Shown piece after piece: positions 1 through 8,278 of a stretch of 64,000 bases of DNA (positions within the stretch are counted from its first letter, which is position 1; every line of letters begins with the position of its first letter). The notes under the pieces were generated by a model. That model saw only the letters and a program-made list of their open reading frames with translations, was not told where the DNA came from and did not search any database. Source of the stretch: Trichomonas vaginalis G3 (Eukaryota; Parabasalia; Trichomonadida; Trichomonadidae); assembly GCF_026262505.1 (NCBI RefSeq), contig NC_067204.1, positions 2,575,797-2,639,796 on the forward strand. Direction: 5' to 3'. Made by a program: the position numbers and the translations under genes.

Positions 1-1
1 A

Positions 2-376
2 AACGTTTATATTTCTACAAAATATAACAACTTGGCATGGTATAGATTTATGAGGATGTTAAATCAGCCTGCAGCATATCCAGTACACCCAGACTTTTAT
101 GAAGTCGAAAACCCTAATGGAACATATGAAAATATTTTCGACCCAGATGCTATTATTGTTCATGCTTCATTTTCTGGTGCGCAAAACTCTTTCTTATGTC
201 TGATGAATGACTTTTACGAAAAACCTACAAAGTTATACGAACCACCAAGTGGAAGTATTTCAGACTTTCAAGTATGGTTTACTACAGATGGAAGAAAAAG
301 AATAATTCCATTATACCATGCGTTTTACTTAGAACTTAGTTTCATATACAACTACTATCGAACGGTAAAAATATAA
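2..376 (+). CDS. Possible Maverick structural protein, C-terminal part (copy A)
   Basis: The reading frame is open from the window edge and is the C-terminal ~124 residues of the 282-residue protein encoded complete at 5040-5888 in copy B. Function is not recognised. The hydrophobic/aromatic pattern and its place beside small amphipathic proteins would suit a virion component, but that is inference. The 5' part lies outside the window. Confidence 0.75.
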   Translation, partial: NVYISTKYNNLAWYRFMRMLNQPAAYPVHPDFYEVENPNGTYENIFDPDAIIVHASFSGAQNSFLCLMNDFYEKPTKLYEPPSGSISDFQVWFTTDGRKRIIPLYHAFYLELSFIYNYYRTVKI

Positions 377-380
377 TTTT

Positions 381-623
381 TTAATACGGTTGAGGTGTTG
401 GATTTGGTTGCCAACTAGACTGTGGTGCAGGTTCAGGCTGTTGTATAACAGGAGCTTGCTCTTCTGGTTCAGGGTCTTTAGGTATAATACCAACAAACTG
501 ACCTACCCTTTTACCAATATTTTTGACACCGTTCCAAATTCCTCTTCCTACGGTTTTTATTCCATTCCATATACCTCTTCCAACATTTCGAAAGAAGTTT
601 CCTATCTTACTGAAGAAACCCAT
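381..623 (-). CDS. Small amphipathic Gly-rich protein (copy A)
   Basis: The 80-residue protein has the same sequence as the copy B gene at 4793-5035. The N-terminal half is a basic, Gly- and aromatic-rich amphipathic segment with a repeated GRGIWNG(I/V)K motif. The C-terminal half is rich in Pro and Gln. It is not assigned to a family. Small proteins with an amphipathic N-terminus occur among the minor capsid and membrane-active proteins of Polinton-like viruses, so such a role is conceivable but unproven. It ends 4 bp from the convergent gene at 2-376. Confidence 0.7.
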   Translation of the reverse strand: MGFFSKIGNFFRNVGRGIWNGIKTVGRGIWNGVKNIGKRVGQFVGIIPKDPEPEEQAPVIQQPEPAPQSSWQPNPTPQPY

Positions 624-641
624 TTTACTATATGTAAAAAT

Positions 642-1004
642 CTAATGTCCGCCTAGTCTCTTACGTTTCCTGTTGAGTTCCATAGCATTCTTTAACTGGA
701 GCTCATACATTCTGTTTCTCCTCTGGTAGAAAACATATTCTGGGTCAACTCCTGTGTTCGCGTCATCTGCATAAAGTTGTTTATATCCCACTTCAGGGTT
801 TGTATAAAACTCTTTCCATCTCATATTTGCATACCATGGTGGCAAACCTAACGCAGCGTCATTTGACATGGCAGTTTGCATTTGTACATCTGTTGGCACT
901 TGACCATAGTTTGCCATTGCAGTTTGTATTCTAACTTCATTTGGAATATTCTCTGGGTTTGGTTGTCCAGGTTGCTGTGCATTCGCTAAGTTCTGTGCGT
1001 CCAT
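642..1004 (-). CDS. Maverick hypothetical protein, 120 aa (copy A)
   Basis: The 120-residue product is identical to that of 4412-4774 in copy B. Its N-terminus is rich in Asn, Gln and Pro, a repeated (I/M)QTAM(A/S)N motif lies in the middle, and the C-terminus is very basic (RKRKRLGGH). I recognise no domain. It has the core-gene leader with a T-run and AT-rich bases directly before the ATG. It is co-directional with the upstream small membrane-protein gene and the downstream 80-residue gene. Confidence 0.7.
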   Translation of the reverse strand: MDAQNLANAQQPGQPNPENIPNEVRIQTAMANYGQVPTDVQMQTAMSNDAALGLPPWYANMRWKEFYTNPEVGYKQLYADDANTGVDPEYVFYQRRNRMYELQLKNAMELNRKRKRLGGH

Positions 1005-1027
1005 TTAATATTAGATAAAAATATCTC

Positions 1028-1159
1028 TTACGAGTACATATACTGAACATTTGCAGGCATTGGTTCATCTTCATATTCTCTGTACTTTTCTGCCACGTCA
1101 AATAAATAAATGACACAATGGAAAAAACCTAAAACAAGTAGTCCTATTTCAAACCACAT
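1028..1159 (-). CDS. Small single-pass membrane protein, 43 aa (copy A, intact)
   Basis: The protein has a hydrophobic segment at about residues 5-20 (IGLLVLGFFHCVIYLF) followed by a charged, acidic tail. Its ATG lies inside the last codons of the adenine methyltransferase gene, a 16-bp overlap in another frame. In copy B the same gene has lost one A in the codon after the hydrophobic segment and is frameshifted. The complete version therefore exists only in copy A. Function unknown. Confidence 0.6.
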   Translation of the reverse strand: MWFEIGLLVLGFFHCVIYLFDVAEKYREYEDEPMPANVQYMYS

Positions 1160-1961
1160 TTACTTACTAATAAAATTTCTTTGTTATGACACTTTCTCCG
1201 GTTTATAGGACCTCTCTCATATTCTATCTTGTCATATATAAACTCATAGTCATGTATGTCCTCTAACCATCTCATAACGGTTTCCAAACCACTTTTATCG
1301 GATGTAAAGTAAAAGCATGGATGGTTATGTAAAACGTCTAAAGTTTCTAAAGAGTCTCTCAAAGTCCAGTCTACTTGGTATTGAAAATCCCATGTGTTAT
1401 AGAACGGCGGGTCCACTATAAAGAAAACATTTTCCTTGTCTTTATATTTTTCATACAACTCTGTCCAATAACATCTCACAAACTCTATACCCTCAATATA
1501 TTTTTCTATGTCCTCTTTGAAAACATTTGTATAGTTAAGATATAAAACTTTTGACATAAGTGTTTCAATGTCATGAACTCTTATAGAACCACTATATAAT
1601 AGTCTAGCAGATATACTATCCCAGTCTATATATTCTGCTTTTTTCAAAACCTCTCTCACAATATTTTTCTTATCTAATGGTATACGTTCCATCTTACCTA
1701 TAGGTATCTTTTCTTTTAACTCACTCAATATTTGTTAGTGTCTGGAATATGTTTGAGACGGTCCATATAGTTGTCGAAGTCATTGCATATAATCTTTGAG
1801 TCTGGGAATATTGTATGGCACAAATGGGATATATAGAAACTTCCACCGAACAAATCTACAAATGTTAGACCATTCGGTAGTTTCTTAAGTTCTCTCAATA
1901 TAATATCTTTACATTTACTCTTATTTCCAAAGAACGGTAACGGCGGTTTTGTAAAATTCAT
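1144..1961 (-). pseudogene. Dam-type adenine-N6 DNA methyltransferase, frameshifted (copy A)
   Basis: This is the copy A version of the intact 271-codon gene at 3458-4273. One A is missing from a short A run near 1733, so translation stops at codon 79, and the rest is in another frame. A three-base insertion near 1590 adds one codon relative to copy B. The DPPF catalytic motif lies in the downstream part and is still encoded. As it stands this copy should not give a full enzyme. Confidence 0.85.
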
Positions 1962-2017
1962 TTATATATAATAATAAAAATGTTTTTACCCGAAAAGTGA
2001 CAGAAAAGTGACAAAAC

Positions 2018-2141
2018 ATGAAAACATATATAATTTGTGAAAAGTGAAACATTATATAATGTTTTCGACCCAGAAGAAGGCTTCTTCCCAGAAGCAATGG
2101 AGGAAGAAGAAGAGTCCTCCGAATTCACACCAGAAGACTAA
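2018..2141 (+). other. Possible small acidic ORF in Maverick subterminal region
   Basis: One frame ends in a very acidic tail (poly-Glu, ending TPED) but has no in-frame ATG. An ATG at 2018 would reach it only with a one-base shift. The same sequence is present in copy B (minus strand, 3278-3401). A second overlapping frame (2059-2190) encodes a basic 43-residue peptide. Either may be spurious. The region also carries repeated GTGACA-type motifs (1995-2016). Confidence 0.25.
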
Positions 2142-2165
2142 CAATTTTCCGAATAAAAACTTCAT

Positions 2166-2242
2166 TTATACTAAACATCTTCGGGGCTAGAGGGCACGAA
2201 GTGCCTGGAAGCCCCACTACCTTTTTTTTTTTTTTTTTTTTA
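2166..2242 (-). repeat. Maverick terminal inverted repeat (copy A end)
   Basis: It matches the left terminus of copy B. Inward from the T run it reads GGTAGTGGGGCTTCCAGGCA and continues to TTTAGTATAA. It contains a small self-complementary stretch (GGCAC TTC GTGCC). The 21-base T run at the tip is shared in kind, not in length, with the other ends (7 A, 17 T). Confidence 0.85.
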
Positions 2243-3185
2243 AAATCCCTTACAATATACAAAAATATGAAAGAATATTCAATCATCAGGAAAGAGCTTA
2301 GTACTAACCATTTGTGAGACGTTCATATAATATCTTTTTCCTTTTTTGGGTTTTTAATCGGATTATCCATTTCCCTGCATTGACTTTAATTCATTCTTGA
2401 TGATCTGAGTATACATGATCATTATCGAACGTTTGCCATACTCTTCCACAGTTAATGATTGCTGAAAAATGAATAGTACTGAATAACAGCTGGAATTTCA
2501 TAAGTATTTTGCGTATTTATACTGATTTAAACATGAAATACTCATACAAAATGTAAAGTTTTTAAAAACAATCAATAAAAGATTTTAAATTAGATAAAAT
2601 ATCATATGTCACTTCTTTTTTCATCTGGATAATAAAATTGATAAATTTTTTTCTAATTAAAGATAAAGATGCATTTATAGTAGTAGAAAATTAATTTCTA
2701 GACTAAAGCTTGTTTATTGTCACCATTTTAAGTCTAAATTTATAGGAAATGGTTATTTTATTATGCATTAAAAGTTCTTCAATAAAATTAACATTAAAAT
2801 CATCTTTCGCCTAAGAGTAATAACAAGGTTATGCAAATTTTATTGAAAATAGTACGAGAATTTTGTTTGAAAATATAATATGGTTAAAAATAGGGAATGG
2901 ATGTATGAATGTTCCATATTTATTTTATCCGAGTTGATTCATGATTCCATATTGCCGATTCCTATTCCAGTTTTTGGTGCTTTACTATGATAACCAAATT
3001 GATTTGGTTATCATAGAAAAGAGACCATTATCATGCTTAGAATTAATTATGTTTAGGGTCGGTTTATTGGAATAAGGAAGTTTATAATACGTGAACACTT
3101 GTTTCCTCATCGAAAAGTCATAACGCATAAAGTCGATGTTTCCTTAGTACAAAAAGTGACATATGACGCTTAACTCTTTATTCCA
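2243..3185. other. Host spacer between two head-to-head Mavericks, no gene seen
   Basis: About 940 bp of AT-rich sequence with no ORF of useful length and no similarity that I recognise. The only clear structure is a perfect 15-bp palindrome near its right side. It separates the two element tips and shows they inserted independently, or were left close together by rearrangement, rather than sharing one terminus. Confidence 0.6.
2985..3016. repeat. Perfect 15-bp inverted repeat with 2-bp centre
   Basis: CTATGATAACCAAAT is followed after TG by its exact reverse complement. It lies in host spacer DNA, about 170 bp from the copy B terminus. It could be a protein-binding site or the remnant of a small transposon tip. 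Nothing nearby decides this. Confidence 0.7.
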
Positions 3186-3190
3186 GATAA

Positions 3191-3253
3191 AAAAAAAGGT
3201 AGTGGGGCTTCCAGGCACTTCGTGCCCTCTAGCCCCGAAGATGTTTAGTATAA
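3191..3253 (+). repeat. Left terminal inverted repeat of Maverick copy B
   Basis: Seven A, then GGTAGTGGGGCTTCC onward to TTTAGTATAA. The right end carries the reverse complement with a single C/T difference. A GGCAC-GTGCC mini-hairpin lies inside. Confidence 0.88.
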
Positions 3254-3457
3254 ATGAAGTTTTTATTCGGAAAATTGTTAGTCTTCTGGTGTGAATTCGG
3301 AGGACTCTTCTTCTTCCTCCATTGCTTCTGGGAAGAAGCCTTCTTCTGGGTCGAAAACATTATATAATGTTTCACTTTTCACAAATTATATATGTTTTCA
3401 TGTTTTGTCACTTTTCTGTCACTTTTCGGGTAAAAACATTTTTATTATTATATATAA

Positions 3458-4273
3458 ATGAATTTTACAAAACCGCCGTTACCGTTCTTTGGAAATAAGA
3501 GTAAATGTAAAGATATTATATTGAGAGAACTTAAGAAACTACCGAATGGTCTAACATTTGTAGATTTGTTCGGTGGAAGTTTCTATATATCCCATTTGTG
3601 CCATACAATATTCCCAGACTCAAAGATTATATGCAATGACTTCGACAACTATATGGACCGTCTCAAACATATTCCAGACACAAACAAAATATTGAAAGAG
3701 TTAAAAGAAAAGATACCTATAGGTAAGATGGAACGTATACCATTAGATAAGAAAAATATTGTGAGAGAGGTTTTGAAAAAAGCAGAATATATAGACTGGG
3801 ATAGTATATCTGCTAGACTATTATATAGTTCTATAAGAGTTCATGACATTGAAACACTTATGTCAAAAGTTTTATATCTTAACTATACAAATGTTTTCAA
3901 AGAGGACATAGAAAAATATATTGAGGGTATAGAGTTTGTGAGATGTCATTGGACAGAGTTGTATGAAAAATATAAAGACAAGGAAAATGTTTTCTTTATA
4001 GTGGACCCGCCGTTCTATAACACATGGGATTTTCAATACCAAGTAGACTGGACTTTGAGAGACTCTTTAGAAACTTTAGACGTTTTACATAACCATCCAT
4101 GCTTTTACTTTACATCCGATAAAAGTGGTTTGGAAACCGTTATGAGATGGTTAGAGGACATACATGACTATGAGTTTATATATGACAAGATAGAATATGA
4201 GAGAGGTCCTATAAACCGGAGAAAGTGTCATAACAAAGAAATTTTATTAGTAAGTAAATGTGGTTTGAAATAG
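3458..4273 (+). CDS. Dam-type (D12 class) adenine-N6 DNA methyltransferase
   Basis: The 271-residue protein is the usual length for D12-class enzymes. In order it has a PFFGNK motif near residue 9 (the P-F-x-G-x-K cofactor region), DLFGGS near 36, an NDFDN motif near 59, and a DPPF catalytic motif near 184, the family's DPPY form with Phe. Such enzymes transfer methyl from S-adenosylmethionine to N6 of adenine. DNA N6-methyladenine is known to be abundant in T. vaginalis, so a transposon-borne enzyme could mark the element or host chromatin (inference). It is the first gene inside the left terminal repeat. The copy A version is frameshifted. Target sequence cannot be told. Confidence 0.9.
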   Translation: MNFTKPPLPFFGNKSKCKDIILRELKKLPNGLTFVDLFGGSFYISHLCHTIFPDSKIICNDFDNYMDRLKHIPDTNKILKELKEKIPIGKMERIPLDKKNIVREVLKKAEYIDWDSISARLLYSSIRVHDIETLMSKVLYLNYTNVFKEDIEKYIEGIEFVRCHWTELYEKYKDKENVFFIVDPPFYNTWDFQYQVDWTLRDSLETLDVLHNHPCFYFTSDKSGLETVMRWLEDIHDYEFIYDKIEYERGPINRRKCHNKEILLVSKCGLK

Positions 4274-4388
4274 GACTACTTGTTTTAGGTTTTTTCCATT
4301 GTGTCATTTATTTATTTGACGTGGCAGAAAGTACAGAGAATATGAAGATGAACCAATGCCTGCAAATGTTCAGTATATGTACTCGTAA
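4258..4388 (+). pseudogene. Small membrane protein, frameshifted (copy B)
   Basis: This is the copy B version of the 43-residue single-pass protein at 1028-1159. The hydrophobic segment is intact, but one A is missing just after it (GCAGAAAGTACAG against GCAGAAAAGTACAG in copy A). The frame then runs on into the next gene's leader. The start overlaps the end of the methyltransferase gene. Loss of this gene here and of the methyltransferase in copy A is reciprocal. Confidence 0.6.
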
Positions 4389-4411
4389 GAGATATTTTTA
4401 TCTAATATTAA

Positions 4412-4774
4412 ATGGACGCACAGAACTTAGCGAATGCACAGCAACCTGGACAACCAAACCCAGAGAATATTCCAAATGAAGTTAGAATACAAACTGCAAT
4501 GGCAAACTATGGTCAAGTGCCAACAGATGTACAAATGCAAACTGCCATGTCAAATGACGCTGCGTTAGGTTTGCCACCATGGTATGCAAATATGAGATGG
4601 AAAGAGTTTTATACAAACCCTGAAGTGGGATATAAACAACTTTATGCAGATGACGCGAACACAGGAGTTGACCCAGAATATGTTTTCTACCAGAGGAGAA
4701 ACAGAATGTATGAGCTCCAGTTAAAGAATGCTATGGAACTCAACAGGAAACGTAAGAGACTAGGCGGACATTAG
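4412..4774 (+). CDS. Maverick hypothetical protein, 120 aa
   Basis: The open frame of 120 codons is conserved without change in both Maverick copies, which supports it as a real gene. An (I/M)QTAM(A/S)N motif occurs twice near residues 28 and 42, and a YTNPEVGYKQLY segment precedes a basic C-terminus (RKRKRLGG). No known domain is recognised. It starts after a T-run and AT-rich leader typical of the element's core genes, and lies 18 bp upstream of the 80-codon gene in the same direction. Confidence 0.72.
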   Translation: MDAQNLANAQQPGQPNPENIPNEVRIQTAMANYGQVPTDVQMQTAMSNDAALGLPPWYANMRWKEFYTNPEVGYKQLYADDANTGVDPEYVFYQRRNRMYELQLKNAMELNRKRKRLGGH

Positions 4775-4792
4775 ATTTTTACATATAGTAAA

Positions 4793-5035
4793 ATGGGTTT
4801 TTTCAGTAAGATAGGAAACTTCTTTCGAAATGTTGGAAGAGGTATATGGAATGGAATAAAAACCGTAGGAAGAGGAATTTGGAACGGTGTCAAAAATATT
4901 GGTAAAAGAGTAGGTCAGTTCGTTGGTATTATACCTAAAGACCCTGAACCAGAAGAGCAAGCTCCTGTTATACAACAGCCTGAACCTGCACCACAGTCTA
5001 GTTGGCAACCAAATCCAACACCTCAACCGTATTAA
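4793..5035 (+). CDS. Small amphipathic Gly-rich protein, 80 aa
   Basis: Residues 1-48 form a basic amphipathic region with two GRGIWNG(I/V)K repeats and a hydrophobic face (Phe, Ile, Trp). Residues 49-80 are rich in Pro and Gln. It resembles in style the 133-residue protein at 8279-8680, which also begins MG(F/L)F and has Gly-spaced amphipathic helices. In virus-like elements such proteins are often minor capsid or membrane-active proteins; here that is inference only. The protein is identical in copy A. It converges with the 282-residue gene, with stops 4 bp apart. Confidence 0.72.
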   Translation: MGFFSKIGNFFRNVGRGIWNGIKTVGRGIWNGVKNIGKRVGQFVGIIPKDPEPEEQAPVIQQPEPAPQSSWQPNPTPQPY

Positions 5036-5039
5036 AAAA

Positions 5040-5888
5040 TTATATTTTTACCGTTCGATAGTAGTTGTATATGAAACTAAGTTCTAAGTAAAACGCATGG
5101 TATAATGGAATTATTCTTTTTCTTCCATCTGTAGTAAACCATACTTGAAAGTCTGAAATACTTCCACTTGGTGGTTCGTATAACTTTGTAGGTTTTTCGT
5201 AAAAGTCATTCATCAGACATAAGAAAGAGTTTTGCGCACCAGAAAATGAAGCATGAACAATAATAGCATCTGGGTCGAAAATATTTTCATATGTTCCATT
5301 AGGGTTTTCGACTTCATAAAAGTCTGGGTGTACTGGATATGCTGCAGGCTGATTTAACATCCTCATAAATCTATACCATGCCAAGTTGTTATATTTTGTA
5401 GAAATATAAACGTTTTCTCCAAGGTCTTCTATTCTATTGATTTTAACAGTTGCATTTTTCCTGTCATAAATAATATCGAGATGGTACTCTCCCTCGTCAA
5501 TGTTATATTGTTTTGCATATTCGATATAGATATCGTTTATTTTTTCTTGAAAAGCTTGAAGAGTTGTTTCTAAGTTTACAAGCAAACTAACTTGTAAAAG
5601 TTTTCCCTGTTCAAATTTCTCATACATACGTTTTTCTTTGTTATAGTATCGAACTTCAAAACCGACCGTAAATGGGAAACCATGTATGGCTTCTGAAATG
5701 AACTTCATTCTACGAAAGCCAATAGCTTTTGTGACAGATGGGTCTCTTAACCATCTTAATGGGTAGTCAAAACGATAGCCTTCATGCTTTACGGTCTCTG
5801 TCTCAAACTTTTGACCGACATTAGTAAAAAGTTCATCTAATGGTTTAGTTGTAGCAACTCTTGAATTTTCTTTTTCTATTGGAAGCAT
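5040..5888 (-). CDS. Maverick protein of 282 aa, possible structural protein
   Basis: The complete open frame has many aromatic residues and alternating hydrophobic patterns suggesting beta structure, without signal peptide or membrane span. I do not recognise the family. Copy A conserves at least the last 124 residues. The gene starts only 18 bp from the divergent tail-fibre-like gene, so the two share one small promoter and may be co-expressed. A capsid-associated role fits the neighbourhood but cannot be shown. A blade of a receptor-binding or minor capsid protein is one alternative. Confidence 0.7.
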   Translation of the reverse strand: MLPIEKENSRVATTKPLDELFTNVGQKFETETVKHEGYRFDYPLRWLRDPSVTKAIGFRRMKFISEAIHGFPFTVGFEVRYYNKEKRMYEKFEQGKLLQVSLLVNLETTLQAFQEKINDIYIEYAKQYNIDEGEYHLDIIYDRKNATVKINRIEDLGENVYISTKYNNLAWYRFMRMLNQPAAYPVHPDFYEVENPNGTYENIFDPDAIIVHASFSGAQNSFLCLMNDFYEKPTKLYEPPSGSISDFQVWFTTDGRKRIIPLYHAFYLELSFIYNYYRTVKI

Positions 5889-5906
5889 ATTTTATCTAGA
5901 ATAAAA
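5889..5906. promoter_or_regulatory. 18-bp bidirectional start region with AT palindrome
   Basis: TTTTATCTAGAATAAAA is nearly self-complementary and is the whole gap between two divergent ATGs. The same arrangement of T-run, A(T/C), a few bases and AAA(A)ATG precedes most core Maverick genes. It is probably the transcription and translation start signal in both directions. Confidence 0.5.
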
Positions 5907-7307
5907 ATGTCGAAAGATATTGCTTCCATGAGAGAAATACAACACAACCGACAACTCATTATGCAAGCTCTAAATAAGAACACAACAAACTTTTCAAACT
6001 ATTCTAAGATATCTGAGTCATTGAAAGAAGGAAACTTAAAACTGACATTAAACCCAATGACAGATGAGTTTCTGTTTCAAGACAATAAGAACCATACTGT
6101 CTGTATAAATCCAACAAAAGGAACTTTAAACGAGAAACCTATAAATGAACTTCTTTTGAAAGCAGATGTTGACAACAAAGCTGACAAAGAATATGTAGAC
6201 GATGCAATAGCAAAAGAAGAAGAAAGAGCTAACAATGCTTATGCAACAAAAGAACATACTCATCCTGAACTAGCAGACAAAACATATGTTGACAATAAAA
6301 TGTCAAGTGAAGTGACAAGAGCTGAAAACGAATATTCTAAAAAGACTCATACACATTCTATATCTGAAATAACAGACTTAAACGTTAGCCTTGAAAAGAA
6401 AGCGGATAAGGATTGTGTGGCTAGTGCGTTAGAGAAAAAGCAGATAAGGAATATGTGGATGAAAAAGATAAAGAAATTATAGAAAGGGTTGACTGGTACC
6501 ATGAATGGACATCGAAGATTTTAAAAACTAAAGCCGATACAGGATGGGTTTCAGGATGTTTAGACCTTAAAGCAGATAAAACTTATGTTAACGATGAGTT
6601 AGAGAAGAAAGCAAATAAGAACCATACACATACAAGTTTTACAACTGTTGCTATAGAAAGTATTGAAGGAACGGTTGACGTAACTGGTGGGGATGCATTA
6701 TATTGTAAACCTCCTAACTTTCCACAAGGTTTAACATCGGATGACGACATAACGACGATGAGAAACATTAGATGTAAAGATGTTTATGTCATGAAGGATG
6801 AATATAATACTAAATTCACTGCTCAAGATTTATATGACAAGAAAGCAGACAAAACAGAGCTTCAAACATTAAAGACAGAAATACTTCAAACATTATATCC
6901 TATAGGCTCTATTTATACGTCAATGAACTCTACCAACCAAACAGTTCTGGGTTTTGGAACTTGGACTCAAATAGTCGACAGGTTTTTGTATTGTGCAAAC
7001 TCTTCAAAGGAAACAGGTGGAAGTAAAACGATTTCAGGTGAAAATTTACCTGCACACAGTCACTACATAGATTTAAGTACATCTCAAGCAGGTTGGCATA
7101 AGCATAGATGGGATTGGTCAGCAATGAAAAAGGTAAAGGATATGATGTTAAAGACAACGTTAAGTTTGCTATAAATTGTTACTGGAGTAACACTGAGGGA
7201 GAGGAAACCATACACATCGCGTTTCAGGATATACGCAAACAACGGGACAAAGTAAAGAATACATGCCACCTTACATGACAGTTTACGCATGGTATAGAAA
7301 TGCTTAG
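5907..7307 (+). pseudogene. Phage tail-fibre-like protein with gp10/collar-type C-terminus, frameshifted
   Basis: The N-terminal ~200 residues contain repeated ADK-x-YVD, KTHTHS and EHTHPE units typical of bacteriophage tail fibre shafts. The second part has YPIGSIYTSMN, FGTWTQI(V)DRF, GGSKTIS and LPAHSH. The gene ends in a different frame with MPPYMTVYAWYRNA, the signature C-terminus of T4 gp10/short-tail-fibre-like domains. At least three single-base shifts break it: in the A run at 6435-6439, near 7130 and between 7205 and 7215. Intact it would be about 465 residues. Its stop overlaps the integrase stop by 3 bp. A host-attachment role is inferred from the phage homologues. Confidence 0.8.
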
Positions 7308-8209
7308 TCGTCATTTTCAACTTCTTTAGCATATTCGTCAGGAGTTGTCTTATATTTGTTAGGAACTGTCTTTGAAAGTATACCACCTTGAACTTTGACA
7401 AGTTTGAAACGAGGTCTGACAATAGTAGTTTTATCTTCTGCTTGCAGTCTGTACATTTTGCCATGTTTGCCTAAAACTTCATAATATTCTCTTGTATACT
7501 TTCTTCTATTTTTACGAACACGAATGTGAGTACCTGTCGGGTTCCCATTGTTGTCATAGTCAATAGTATTTTCATATGGGTCGCGTTTAGGTATTTCTAT
7601 TTTTACTTTGTCACCTTTCTGAAGTTTGAAGCCCGGCATTCTTTCTTGTTTGTCTCTTTTGACTAAATTATTAAATATATAGTCTTTCTCTAAGTCAGGG
7701 TTGTTTTTCATTTCTTCGGGGGAGTGGTTTCCCAAACCTTTTTGTTTACGGCTATTGTAAATATTTAAAACTTGTCTCATCTTTGCCATGGAGAAGTGTC
7801 TATATTTGTCGTCATATGACATTTCATTTGCTTCACCACCTTGTGGTTGGTTTAAGTCTCTTAACATTTTTATACAACCGTCAATGACACCAAGAGCAGA
7901 ATGGTTTTGGTCGACAATGAAATATTGGTTTACATTTTTTGAACGCAGATAGTTTTTTACATCATCTGATTTGAAAGAACTTTCACAGTCAGATGTCAGT
8001 TTTGTTGGATGGTATTTGTCAACGAATATTGTCAAAGCAGTTTTCACATCTAAAATATTTTTGGACCATAATGGTATGGCTTCACAGTATCTTGTGTTTT
8101 GACCGACAAATATTAGCCAGTATGGTGGTCCATCTTCTCTATACCTCGGAATGTTTTCCAAGATATCCATAAACCAAGCATTTGGTGTTGAACTAAAGAT
8201 TTTTATCAT
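7304..8209 (-). CDS. Retroviral-type integrase (Maverick c-integrase)
   Basis: The 301-residue protein has an rve-type core. The first catalytic Asp is in WFMD at residue 15, the second in LTSD at 74, and the third acidic residue in ALGVID at 110. The 35-residue spacing is that of D,D(35)E integrases, but the last residue is Asp rather than Glu. Residues 180-270 are basic with beta-rich motifs (GDKVKI, YEVLGKHGKMYRLQ), suggesting an SH3-like DNA-binding tail. No N-terminal zinc finger or chromodomain is seen. It would insert the linear element into host DNA, consistent with the 5-bp GATAA duplication. The frame is fully open. Confidence 0.88.
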   Translation of the reverse strand: MIKIFSSTPNAWFMDILENIPRYREDGPPYWLIFVGQNTRYCEAIPLWSKNILDVKTALTIFVDKYHPTKLTSDCESSFKSDDVKNYLRSKNVNQYFIVDQNHSALGVIDGCIKMLRDLNQPQGGEANEMSYDDKYRHFSMAKMRQVLNIYNSRKQKGLGNHSPEEMKNNPDLEKDYIFNNLVKRDKQERMPGFKLQKGDKVKIEIPKRDPYENTIDYDNNGNPTGTHIRVRKNRRKYTREYYEVLGKHGKMYRLQAEDKTTIVRPRFKLVKVQGGILSKTVPNKYKTTPDEYAKEVENDD

Positions 8210-8278
8210 GAGTGCTTTTTTGTCGCTTTAGAAACATAGGGGTCCTTGTTTGGATTCGTCATTTTTATCCTATAAGAA

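Larger units (their letters stand above)
1..2242 (-). mobile_element. Maverick/Polinton copy A, terminal 2.2 kb (partial)
   Basis: This stretch is the reverse complement of about 3191-5420 at roughly 99 percent identity by eye, and it carries the same genes in the same order. It ends in the same terminal repeat, followed by a run of 21 T. It is therefore the end of a second Maverick element pointing away from copy B and continuing beyond the left edge of the window. The two copies differ by scattered substitutions and by indels that break different genes in each copy. Confidence 0.9.

Noticed and set aside
6432..6440. Programmed -1 frameshift in the tail-fibre gene at GAG AAA AAG
   Set aside because: The heptamer does not fit X XXY YYZ (only five A), and two further shifts occur downstream, so gene decay or sequencing error is more likely.
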